A stretch of DNA of 64,000 nucleotides from Alphaproteobacteria bacterium. Its GTDB lineage: Bacteria > Pseudomonadota > Alphaproteobacteria > Caulobacterales > Parvularculaceae. The DNA lies in assembly GCA_016125455.1 (NCBI GenBank), contig WGLS01000005.1, forward strand, positions 206,608 to 270,607. The letters are read 5' to 3'. Under the pieces are notes generated by a model, which did not search any database, was not told the DNA's origin, and saw only the letters and a program-made list of their open reading frames with translations. Of this stretch, positions 15,959 to 23,608 are shown piece by piece. The position numbers and the translations under genes were made by a program. Position 1 is the stretch's first letter. The number at the start of each line of letters is the position of its first letter.

Positions 15959-18145
15959 ATGGGCATACGCACCAAAATCTATTCGCGACTCCTGGGCGCG
16001 AGCGCGCTCGCCTCTTTCGTGTGGCCGCACGCAGCGGCCGCCCAGACAGGGGTCGATCCTGCCGCGTCGCGCGACCAGATTGTCGTAACCGCCCGGAAAC
16101 GCGAGGAATCGCTTCAGGATGTGCCAGCCGCCGTTACTGCGTTTCCCGAAGCGGCAATTGAATCGGCCGGCATCGAACGGCCGATCGACTTCATCAACCT
16201 GACATCGAACGTGAATCTCGTTGAAACGCAGAACGCGGGCAACGCGTTCATTGTCGTCCGCGGCATCACGCAGGCGCGAAACAGCGAACCGTCCGTGGCC
16301 GTCATTATTGATGGCGTGCAGCAGATCAACCCGGCGCAGTTTAACCAGGAACTCTTCGACGTTCAGCAGATCGAAGTTCTGAAAGGCCCCCAGGGCGGCC
16401 TCTATGGGCGCAACGCCATCGGCGGCGCAATCGTCATAACGACGAAGGAGCCGACGGACGAATTCGAAGGCCGCATACAGCTCGGGGTGGACAATGGATT
16501 CGGCTACACGACGCGCGCCAGCGTCAGCGGTCCGCTGTCCGATACGGTCCGTTTCCGGCTTTCCGGATCGCGAGTCGACACGGAAGGGTACATCCCCAAC
16601 GAATTCCTGAACGATGACGCCGACCCTTACGAGGATACGTCCTTTCGGGGGCGGCTGATCTGGGACGCAAGCGACAAGCTCGAAGTCGATCTGCGCGGCT
16701 ATGTCGGCCTGCTGCGCACCCAGGCGCTCTATTTCAACATAGTTGGCGACGTGAACGACACGAGCCTCCCGGTGCGTGTCAACAATGCTGGCCAGAACGA
16801 TCGTGACATCTATGGCGGATCGTTGAAACTGACCTACGAGACCGGCATCGGCACGCTGACGTCCGTAACGTCCTATGACAAGGTGGAGGAAATCCTCACC
16901 GGGGACGCGTTCGACTTCCTGCCGATACCTGAGTCGCTCTTCTTCAACATTCTCGGGTTCGACCTGAACCAGAGCCAGTTTCTCGATGTCAGCGCGTGGA
17001 GCGAGGAGATCCGCTTCACGTCGCGCTCCGATCAGCGCTTCCGCTGGATCGTCGGTGCGTACATGGTTGGCACCGACCGCTACATCTCGACCGGCAATAT
17101 GGTGGACACCGGCGCGGGCGTCTTCCCCGTGTTCCGTACGCCGAGCACGAACCCGCTCAATCCGCAATCTACATTCCTTGCGGACCAGCAGGACAACTTC
17201 GCATGGGCGGTCTTCGCCAACGCGTCCTATTCGATCACCGATACGCTCGAGATTGACGCCTCACTCCGCTATGACCGCGACCGCCGTGAGAACACGACAT
17301 TGACCCCGACGGGCTTCCTGCCGAATGTGCCTGGCTTCCCGGCCGGCGTGTCCGGCGAAGTCCGTAACCGGACGTTCGACGACATCCAGCCGAAGGTGAC
17401 CGTTTCGTGGCAACCGACCGACGATGTGACGCTCTATGGCGGCTACAGCCGCGGCTTCCGGAGCGGCGGCTTCAACCAGACAGGCGTCGGCGCCGTCGCC
17501 GCAGGCAATGGTATTGTCGGCGTTGCTGATATCTTTGAGGCCGAAACAGCTGACACCTTCGAAGTCGGGCTGAAATCATCCCTGTTCGGCGATCGCGTGA
17601 CGGCGAATTTCGCCGCCTTTACGACAGAGTCGGATAACTCATACTTCTTCGTGTTCCTGGCCGCGAACTCGACGCAGAACCTTGGCAACGTGCCCGAAAC
17701 GCGCCTCTACGGCTTTGAGTTCGACGCAACGGCCTACGTTTCCGACGAACTCCAGCTAAATCTCGGATTTGGCTACACCGACAGCGAAATCAACTCATTC
17801 CCCGATCCAACGCGCATCGGCAATGAAGCGCCGCTAGTGTCGCGGACGACGTTCAACATTGGCGGTCTCTACACCACGCCGATCGGGTCGTCCGGGCTCG
17901 AAGCGCAAGTTCGCGCCGACTATCGCCGAACCGGCAAGACCTGGTGGGACGTCGAGAACTCCACTGTCCGCGACCCCGTGAATCTCGTCGATCTGCGCGG
18001 CGGGGTGAAAGGCGAGCGCTGGAGCCTCATGGGCTTTGCCAGAAACGCTTTCGACGAAGAATACAATGCCGAGTTTTCGCCGGGCGGCTTCGTATTCAAG
18101 GCGCGTCCCCGGGTATACGGCGTCGATTTCACGTTGGACTTCTAG
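15959..18145 (+). CDS. TonB-dependent outer-membrane receptor
   Basis: 728 residues; ATG 15959 follows GGGAGGGA by about 6 bases. A signal peptide (LLGASALASFVWPHAAAAQ) is followed by the plug domain (DQIVVTARKREESLQDVP, then IEVLKGPQGGLYGRNAIGGA) and a long beta-barrel ending in the aromatic terminus VDFTLDF. These are the features of receptors widespread in sphingomonad- and caulobacter-like bacteria that import many organic compounds, not only iron chelates. It is first in a likely operon with wrbA, a VOC gene and a hydrolase, and has an IclR-type operator on its promoter. Substrate import for the local catabolic pathway is therefore the best reading; the ligand is unknown. Confidence 0.9.
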   Translation: MGIRTKIYSRLLGASALASFVWPHAAAAQTGVDPAASRDQIVVTARKREESLQDVPAAVTAFPEAAIESAGIERPIDFINLTSNVNLVETQNAGNAFIVVRGITQARNSEPSVAVIIDGVQQINPAQFNQELFDVQQIEVLKGPQGGLYGRNAIGGAIVITTKEPTDEFEGRIQLGVDNGFGYTTRASVSGPLSDTVRFRLSGSRVDTEGYIPNEFLNDDADPYEDTSFRGRLIWDASDKLEVDLRGYVGLLRTQALYFNIVGDVNDTSLPVRVNNAGQNDRDIYGGSLKLTYETGIGTLTSVTSYDKVEEILTGDAFDFLPIPESLFFNILGFDLNQSQFLDVSAWSEEIRFTSRSDQRFRWIVGAYMVGTDRYISTGNMVDTGAGVFPVFRTPSTNPLNPQSTFLADQQDNFAWAVFANASYSITDTLEIDASLRYDRDRRENTTLTPTGFLPNVPGFPAGVSGEVRNRTFDDIQPKVTVSWQPTDDVTLYGGYSRGFRSGGFNQTGVGAVAAGNGIVGVADIFEAETADTFEVGLKSSLFGDRVTANFAAFTTESDNSYFFVFLAANSTQNLGNVPETRLYGFEFDATAYVSDELQLNLGFGYTDSEINSFPDPTRIGNEAPLVSRTTFNIGGLYTTPIGSSGLEAQVRADYRRTGKTWWDVENSTVRDPVNLVDLRGGVKGERWSLMGFARNAFDEEYNAEFSPGGFVFKARPRVYGVDFTLDF

Positions 18146-18217
18146 TCCGGCGCTCCCGGGCGGCGTCCCCCAACGTCGCCTGGGAGGCAGTTTCTTGATG
18201 AACGATCGGAGGACGAC

Positions 18218-18820
18218 GTGACGAAGACGCTGGTGCTTTATTATTCCAGCTACGGGCACGTGGAAGCCCTCGCGACGGCCGTCGCGGAAGGGGCGGCGTC
18301 TGTTGCCGGAACCTCGGTCGATATCAAGCGGGTGGCGGAACTCGTCCCGAAGGAGATCGCGGAAAAATCAGGCATCAAGCTTGACCAGGCTGCCCCGCTG
18401 GCGAGTCCGGAGGAACTGGCAAACTATGACGCCATCATATTCGGCACGCCAACGCGGTTCGGGAACATGGCCGCGCAGATGCGCAATTTCCTGGATCAGA
18501 CGGGGGCGCTTTGGATGTCTCGCGCGCTTGTCGGCAAGGTAGGCTCTGTCTTCACGTCGACGGCGAGCCAGCATGGCGGACAGGAAACGACGATCACCTC
18601 GTTCCACACGACATTGCTCCATCATGGCATGGTGATCGTTGGATTGCCCTATACCTGGGAAGGGGCGTCCATCATGACCGAGATGAGCGGCGGCACGCCT
18701 TATGGCGCGACAACGATCACGGGCCCGGACGGGTCGCGCATGCCGAGCAAGAATGAACTCGAAGGCGCGCGGTTCCAGGGCGCGCACGTCGCGAAGATCG
18801 CCAGCCGCCTCGCCGGTTGA
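18218..18820 (+). CDS. wrbA: NAD(P)H:quinone oxidoreductase, WrbA type
   Basis: 200 residues, the normal length. GTG start at 18218, preceded by GGAGGA. The FMN-binding loops are recognisable: [14 protein letters not shown], then [32 protein letters not shown] and GLPYTWEG. WrbA carries out two-electron reduction of quinones to hydroquinones. It lies 72 bases after the TonB receptor and before a VOC gene and a hydrolase, a context that suggests a quinone or aromatic intermediate in the pathway rather than general stress defence. Confidence 0.9.
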   Translation: MTKTLVLYYSSYGHVEALATAVAEGAASVAGTSVDIKRVAELVPKEIAEKSGIKLDQAAPLASPEELANYDAIIFGTPTRFGNMAAQMRNFLDQTGALWMSRALVGKVGSVFTSTASQHGGQETTITSFHTTLLHHGMVIVGLPYTWEGASIMTEMSGGTPYGATTITGPDGSRMPSKNELEGARFQGAHVAKIASRLAG

Positions 18821-18883
18821 CGCGGCTAGGTTTGGCGAAGCGGTGTATTGCGCGCAGACAACTTGGAAAGGCTGGAGGTCGAA

Positions 18884-19417
18884 ATGACGCAATCATCCCT
18901 GCCAAACCGGCTCCATCACACCGCCTATGTCACACGCGACATGGAGGCGACGCGCAAGTTCTACGAGGAGGTTGTCGGTCTTCCTCTTGTGTCGACATTT
19001 TGCGAGCGCGACGAATTGTTCGGCAAGGAGCGCACCTACATTCACTGTTTCTTCGGCATGGCTGACGGCAGCGCGCTCGCGTTCTTCCAGTTCGCCGATC
19101 CCGATGACCAGGCGGAATTCGGACCGAGAATGCCTGAATCGCCATTCCATCATGTCGCCCTGCACGTTGATCCGCGCACGCAGAAGGAAATCGAGGGGCG
19201 GATCGCCGATGCAGGGTATAAGGAGCCGGATACCTATGTGCTTGAGCATGGTTATTGCCGCTCAGTGTACGTCAAGGATCCCAATGGGATGATCGTCGAA
19301 TTCGTCGTGGATGACGCCGACGCGCTCAAGGACGCGGAGACTTGGCGCCGCGACGCGCATGAAGAGTTGCGGCGCTGGCTCGCCGGCGACCACACGATCA
19401 ACAACACCTATCGCTGA
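18884..19417 (+). CDS. VOC-superfamily metalloprotein (glyoxalase/extradiol dioxygenase-like)
   Basis: 177 residues from ATG 18884, with GGAGG 5 bases upstream. There are two paired beta-alpha-beta-beta-beta modules. Candidate metal ligands are a His in LHHTAYVTRDMEATRKFYE, a His in FHHVALHVDP and a Glu in GMIVEFVVDD, the two-His-one-Glu facial pattern of the superfamily. Members open aromatic rings, isomerise or epimerise small molecules, or detoxify thiol adducts; the length suits a small lyase/isomerase or a single-domain dioxygenase. It sits between wrbA and an alpha/beta hydrolase. Confidence 0.75.
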   Translation: MTQSSLPNRLHHTAYVTRDMEATRKFYEEVVGLPLVSTFCERDELFGKERTYIHCFFGMADGSALAFFQFADPDDQAEFGPRMPESPFHHVALHVDPRTQKEIEGRIADAGYKEPDTYVLEHGYCRSVYVKDPNGMIVEFVVDDADALKDAETWRRDAHEELRRWLAGDHTINNTYR

Positions 19418-19455
19418 ACGCTGTCTGCCCGGCCCCCTCGGAACCGCCCGGCGCG

Positions 19456-20256
19456 ATGACCGCCGCTCTCCCACCAGTCAAGCGCCGGGTTCCAGTCGCC
19501 GGCGGCGAGCTTGAAGTCGAGGTCGCCGGCGGCGGGAAGGCGCCGCTGATCCTGTTGCATGGCTGGACGCTGGACCGCCGAATGTGGCGACCGCAGCTGG
19601 AGTCGCTCTCGGTACGGACAATGATCGTGGCGCCCGACCGACGCGGCCACGGCCGCTCGTCGGCGCCGCCGGCAATCGAACGCGAAGCCGATGACATCGT
19701 TGCGATTCTGGGCGCCTTTGGCGCGACCCGCGCCGTCGTCGTCGGCATGTCGCAGGCGGGGCGCGTCGCCGTCGACTTCGCTTTGCGCCATCCGGCGCTG
19801 ACCGCGGGTCTTGTGCTGCATGGCGTTCGGCTGGGTCGAATCGCCGAGGACGCGGGGCCGGACATTCCGATGGCGGCGTATTCGGCGGACGTCGCCGCGG
19901 GACGTCTCGACGACATGAAGCAAGAGTGGCGCGAGCATCCGCTCACGCGGCCTGTTGACCCGGCAGTTCAGCCTATCATCGACGACATGCTTTCGGCCTA
20001 TGACGGGCGGGATCTGCTGGTCGACGCCCCGGCGCCGCCGGACGTCGCTGCTTTGGCGTCAATCGACGCTCCGACTCTCGTCATTGCTGGCGAACACGAT
20101 ACGCCCTTCCGGAAGCGGATCGCTGACGATCTCGCTGCAACCTTGCCGAGGGCGCGGCGCGCGGAGATCGCCGGCGGCGGGCACCTGTGCAATCTGTGTG
20201 CGCCAGATGCCTACAACCGAGCGATGGCCGAATTCCTCGAGGATATTGCCGCGTGA
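19456..20256 (+). CDS. alpha/beta-hydrolase
   Basis: 266 residues. Oxyanion region LLHGWTLDRRMW, then PDRRGHGRS, nucleophile elbow VVGMSQAGRVAV (Ser), an acid in VIAGEHDTPF and a late His in GGGHLCNLCAP: a complete triad. This is last in the TonB receptor-wrbA-VOC run. Hydrolases placed after ring-cleavage enzymes often cleave C-C bonds or lactones, but nothing here fixes the substrate. Confidence 0.8.
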   Translation: MTAALPPVKRRVPVAGGELEVEVAGGGKAPLILLHGWTLDRRMWRPQLESLSVRTMIVAPDRRGHGRSSAPPAIEREADDIVAILGAFGATRAVVVGMSQAGRVAVDFALRHPALTAGLVLHGVRLGRIAEDAGPDIPMAAYSADVAAGRLDDMKQEWREHPLTRPVDPAVQPIIDDMLSAYDGRDLLVDAPAPPDVAALASIDAPTLVIAGEHDTPFRKRIADDLAATLPRARRAEIAGGGHLCNLCAPDAYNRAMAEFLEDIAA

Positions 20257-20314
20257 CAACTAAAGCGGTTCGGGCGCCGAATGAACCGGCGTGACAGCTC
20301 AAGCTATGTGAATT

Positions 20315-20362
20315 GGCGAATTGCGGATGCGAAGGCTCGAAGCATTTTCGCTGCTATTCGCC
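20315..20362. repeat. nested inverted repeat between convergent genes
   Basis: Outer arms GGCGAAT (20315) and ATTCGCC (20356) enclose inner arms GCGAA and TTCGC. It lies between the hydrolase and the convergent MetE-like gene and could terminate one or both transcripts. There is no T-run. Confidence 0.35.
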
Positions 20363-21505
20363 CTAGGGCCAGAACTTCGCCGATGCGATCTTTGCGCCTT
20401 CGGCCAGCGAAGCCCGCTTCGCAAACGCCACGGACGGGTCGACGCCGCCGGAACCTGCATGAATTGAAAAGCCGCAATCTACCCCGGCGATGACGTTGTC
20501 GCGGCCGACCAGGTGCGCGTACCTCTCGATCCGCTGGGCGACGAGGTCAGGATGTTCAATGTAGTTTGACTGGCACTCGATCACGCCCGGCACCAGAACC
20601 TTGCCCTCCGGCAGCCTCACTGTTTCGAACAGCGCATACTCGTGCGCATGACGTGGATTGGCGGCTTCGAACAGAATCGCGTGCGGCTTCGCGCGCCAGA
20701 CGAGATCGATGATGTCCTTGAACGGCACGTCACAATGGTGTGGACCCGGATAATTGCCCCAGCACATGTGCATGCGTAGTTGCTCGGCCGGGATGTTCCG
20801 CACTGCCTGGTTCAGCGCCTCTATGTGAAGCGCCATGCGGTCGCGGAACTCGCTGAGCGAGAGGTCGGCGTACTGGGTATGGCGACCCATTGCGAGGTCG
20901 GGGCAGTCGATCTGCAGGGTGATGCCCGCGGCGGCGATCGTCTCGTACTCGTGGCGCAGGCCCTCGGCCACCGCGAAGAGATAATCTTCATGGCTGGAAT
21001 AAAACTCGTTGCCGAAGAACAGCGTCGTCACGCCGGGGGAGGCGGCGCTCATGAACGCCGAAACGCCCTTCCGCTTCGAGGTCGCCGCGTTCAGCCGCTC
21101 CGCATCAAGGCGCGGCGCATCCATGTCCTTGACTGAAATCGGGCCATTGCAGGCGGGCGTCTTGCGGTGCTTGCGGCCGGGGTCGGCGAAGATGCGCGCC
21201 TTGATCGCAGGAAAGTCTTCTATGTCTTGGAACTTGTACGAATTCCCCGCGCCGCCGAACCCGGACAGCCGGTCCTTGATGTAGGTCGCGTAGCTCGGCT
21301 TCGACATTTCGCCGTCATTGACGATATCAAGGCCCGCCGCCGCCTGCCGCTCGACGATCTCCGCGACGGCTGCGTCAATCGCCGCGGCCACGGCGTTCGC
21401 ATCAAGGGGCAGTCCATCCTCTTTCGCGAACATGATGTCGATAAGGCTCTGAGGGCGCGGAAGGCTACCGACGTGAGTTGTTCTGAACTTCTGGTCTCCG
21501 GCCAC
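20363..21505 (-). CDS. MetE-fold methyltransferase-like protein, paralogue 2
   Basis: 380 residues from GTG 21505, with GGGAG about 7 bases upstream; the frame stays open far upstream across a tRNA gene and cannot be coding there. The start THVGSLPRPQSLIDIMF and the zinc ligand pattern (His-x-Cys in LRMHMCWGNYPGPH, late Cys in IAGVDCGFSIH) place it in the short MetE-like group, clearly diverged from paralogue 1 at 11595. It is the terminal gene of the cluster, convergent with the TonB receptor operon. The tandem TTCG-type operator lies about 105 bases upstream. Function is unknown; likely group transfer to or from a thiol. Confidence 0.75.
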   Translation of the reverse strand: MAGDQKFRTTHVGSLPRPQSLIDIMFAKEDGLPLDANAVAAAIDAAVAEIVERQAAAGLDIVNDGEMSKPSYATYIKDRLSGFGGAGNSYKFQDIEDFPAIKARIFADPGRKHRKTPACNGPISVKDMDAPRLDAERLNAATSKRKGVSAFMSAASPGVTTLFFGNEFYSSHEDYLFAVAEGLRHEYETIAAAGITLQIDCPDLAMGRHTQYADLSLSEFRDRMALHIEALNQAVRNIPAEQLRMHMCWGNYPGPHHCDVPFKDIIDLVWRAKPHAILFEAANPRHAHEYALFETVRLPEGKVLVPGVIECQSNYIEHPDLVAQRIERYAHLVGRDNVIAGVDCGFSIHAGSGGVDPSVAFAKRASLAEGAKIASAKFWP

Positions 21506-21581
21506 GCTGTTCTCCCTTTTGCGCCACGATCGACTCTTTCGGCCGCGCGGCGTGACGATTCCGCAAGGCGGCGTCGCGCGA

Positions 21582-21610
21582 TTGACATTGTGCGATGTCG
21601 GCCAGAGAAT
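21582..21610 (+). promoter_or_regulatory. promoter of the small Cys-rich exported protein
   Basis: TTGACA at 21582-21587, 17 bases, GAGAAT at 21605-21610. The predicted start of transcription, near 21617, falls inside the first half of the operator at 21611. Confidence 0.5.
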
Positions 21611-21642
21611 TTCAACAATCGAACTATTGTTCGAATATCGAA
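21611..21642. promoter_or_regulatory. third composite IclR-type operator (one half imperfect)
   Basis: TTCA-N5-CGAA at 21611-21623 and a perfect TTCG-N5-CGAA at 21630-21642, centres again 19 bp apart. It lies between the divergent MetE-like paralogue 2 and the small exported protein. Confidence 0.65.
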
Positions 21643-21718
21643 GTTTGTCGCGCGGGTTTCGCCGGACCGTTGCGGCCGTAGCGTCTCGTCGGCGGCATGA
21701 AATTCCAGAGGAAACGCA

Positions 21719-21988
21719 ATGAAAAAGATCGTCGCAATTACATTCGCCGTGCTGATGGGCTCGGCGGCTGCTTTCGCTGAAGGGCCAGTGAAGGAAGCGG
21801 CCAAGACGAAATGCGTCGCCGACGTCGCGCAGTATGAAGTCAAGGACGCCGACGGACAGTGTCAGTGCTTCGTGGACGGACTTTCGGAGCCGGCTCTTGA
21901 AGCCTACACGAAGATCACCGACTGGGAGAGCCAGGCGACGGACGAGATGAAGCAAGTCGCAGGGAAGTGCTTCCCTGAACTGCAATAG
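21719..21988 (+). CDS. small exported four-cysteine protein
   Basis: 89 residues with a clear signal peptide (KKIVAITFAVLMGSAAAFA, cleavage after residue 20). The mature 69 residues contain Cys32, Cys48, Cys50 and Cys84, enough for two disulfides or a small metal or heme site (CQC). Family not recognised. It is preceded by AGAGGAAAC and is expressed from a promoter overlapped by the cluster operator, so it is probably part of the same regulon; a periplasmic binding or redox role for the imported substrate is only a guess. A strong terminator follows. Confidence 0.65.
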   Translation: MKKIVAITFAVLMGSAAAFAEGPVKEAAKTKCVADVAQYEVKDADGQCQCFVDGLSEPALEAYTKITDWESQATDEMKQVAGKCFPELQ

Positions 21989-22018
21989 CGGCCTCGCGCA
22001 TCGACGAACGGCCAGGAA

Positions 22019-22048
22019 GGGCGCGCCGCCATTGGCGCGCTCTTTTTT
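22019..22048 (+). terminator. rho-independent terminator
   Basis: GCGCGCC (22021-22027), six-base loop, GGCGCGC (22034-22040), then TCTTTTTT. It closes the transcript of the small exported protein. Confidence 0.85.
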
Positions 22049-22219
22049 GTGGATGCAGCGGCTGCGCTTCCATCCCGGACGAAACTGTCCTCGCTCCCGG
22101 GTGGGCGGCCAGCAGAGTGGGGGGAGACCAGATCCGAAGGGTTCGCCAGGTCGGAATTCCCGCGACCGGCTAGTGCGCCTCGAACGGGCGACGAGACAAG
22201 GTGGTTGGCGCGGCGTATC

Positions 22220-22309
22220 TGGCGGATGGGGTGGGATTCGAACCCACGGAACGCTTGCACGCTCGCCGGTTTTCAAGACCGGTGCCTTCAACCACTCGGC
22301 CACCCATCC
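22220..22309 (-). tRNA. tRNA-Ser (anticodon UGA)
   Basis: A full cloverleaf on the minus strand: acceptor GGATGGG/CCCATCC, D-arm GCCGAGTGG, anticodon stem CCGGT/ACCGG around loop CTTGAAA (TGA at 22273-22275), long variable arm as in class II tRNAs, T-arm GTGGG/CCCAC with TTCGAAT. CCA is encoded. Confidence 0.95.
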
Positions 22310-22471
22310 GCGAGCCGGCGACCCTATAGCCGTTTTCAGAATCCTCAAGCTGGCTTGCAGCTGATTTTCCTAAGGCACAGGCGTTCCAGTGGCCCCCGGC
22401 GCGCATTAGGGTTTTGGTAACGAAGACGGTCGTTAAACACGTTGATCCCAGTCTGATCGGAGTTGTCCACC

Positions 22472-23491
22472 ATGGCGCGCGTGCGTGGAAGCGGCATTGA
22501 GCATCGAATTCGTCCGGCCTTGGCGGCCGCTGCTGGCCTTGGGTTTGCCGCGTGCTCGACATCGGGCGTGCAAAACAGTGGTGGCGGATCGCCCCACTTC
22601 AAGGTCGGCGCGCCCTACGAGATCGCCGGCAAGACATACAGGCCGGCGGTCGATCGCGGTTATGACGCGGTCGGCGTCGCATCCTGGTACGGCGATCCGT
22701 TCCATGGCCGGCAAACCGCGAACGGTGAGCGATTCGACAAACGCCAGATGACAGCCGCGCACAAGACGCTGCCATTGCCGACGATGGTAGAGGTGACCAA
22801 TCTTGAGAATGGCCGTTCGACGGTGGTGCGCGTCAATGACCGTGGGCCATTTGTCGAAGATAGGTTGATCGACCTGTCCGAAGCGGCGGCCGAGAAGCTT
22901 GGTTTTCACGGCAAGGGACTGGCGCGCGTGCGGGTGCGATATCTCGCTGATGCCCAATTGCCGGGCGCGTTGCGCGTGGCGAACCGGGACGCCGGGAAGG
23001 AAACGCGACGGAAAACGAGACAGGGCAGGCGGCTTGGCTCAATGCCGAGCAGGGCAAAGGAGACGCAAGCGAAGACCGCGGCCACCATGACGAAAGCGAC
23101 CGTCGCGGGGTCCGCCGCCAAAATCTCCAGCCCTCAGCCCGCCGCCGAGATCTCGTCAATCCTTGCCGCCGCCGCTGACGGGTCAGCCGAAACGCTGGCC
23201 GTCGTCGGCTCCGACAACAGGCTCTGGCTGTCGCTCGGCGCATATAACGTGTTTGAGGACGCCGACGCCGCCTTCGCCCGCGCCGAAGCCGCCTTTGCGC
23301 CGCTTGGCACGGAGGTTGCGATCCACTCCGAAGACATTGATCTCTACCGCCTGACGGCAGGGCCGTTTGCGCGTCCGGAGGATGTGCAGGCGGCGCTGAT
23401 CAAAGCGCAATCCGAAGGCTTCCTTGCCGCGCGGATTGCCTCTTCGGCGCTTGAAGGCGTTTCGGCGCTGCCGGCGGCGTCCAGTCAGTAG
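22472..23491 (+). CDS. rlpA: septal ring lytic transglycosylase RlpA with SPOR domain
   Basis: 339 residues; ATG 22472 has CGGAG 9 bases upstream. The lipobox in LGFAACSTSG predicts an outer-membrane lipoprotein. The double-psi barrel is recognisable by VGVASWYGDPFHGRQTANGE and VVRVNDRGPFVEDRLIDLS, with the catalytic acidic residue region intact. A basic, low-complexity linker (about 175-215) leads to a C-terminal SPOR domain (LWLSLGAYNVFEDADAAF to the end) that binds denuded septal glycan. The dacC-type gene about 120 bases downstream also acts on peptidoglycan. Confidence 0.9.
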   Translation: MARVRGSGIEHRIRPALAAAAGLGFAACSTSGVQNSGGGSPHFKVGAPYEIAGKTYRPAVDRGYDAVGVASWYGDPFHGRQTANGERFDKRQMTAAHKTLPLPTMVEVTNLENGRSTVVRVNDRGPFVEDRLIDLSEAAAEKLGFHGKGLARVRVRYLADAQLPGALRVANRDAGKETRRKTRQGRRLGSMPSRAKETQAKTAATMTKATVAGSAAKISSPQPAAEISSILAAAADGSAETLAVVGSDNRLWLSLGAYNVFEDADAAFARAEAAFAPLGTEVAIHSEDIDLYRLTAGPFARPEDVQAALIKAQSEGFLAARIASSALEGVSALPAASSQ

Positions 23492-23608
23492 TTGAAGCGG
23501 CTGGACCGATCAGGGAAAATAAATCGCGGCGAGGCCCGACGCCGCGCCGAACCATGTTAGGGACAGAGCAGGTTGTTTCCGTTGTCAAAGAGTGCGTCCG
23601 TCTTGAAA

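Noticed and set aside
15872..17167. A 431-codon minus-strand open frame
   Set aside because: It is antisense to the TonB receptor plug and barrel, with Arg-rich low-complexity sequence and no start signal.
20363..21505. Calling the MetE-like protein epoxyalkane:CoM transferase
   Set aside because: The zinc pattern is shared by all short MetE-like enzymes, and no CoM biosynthesis, epoxide monooxygenase or CoM reductase genes are present.
20363..22348. A 661-codon open frame on the minus strand
   Set aside because: Its N-terminal 280 codons cross the tRNA-Ser gene, a terminator and the small exported protein, and have no family look. The MetE-like gene starts at GTG 21505.
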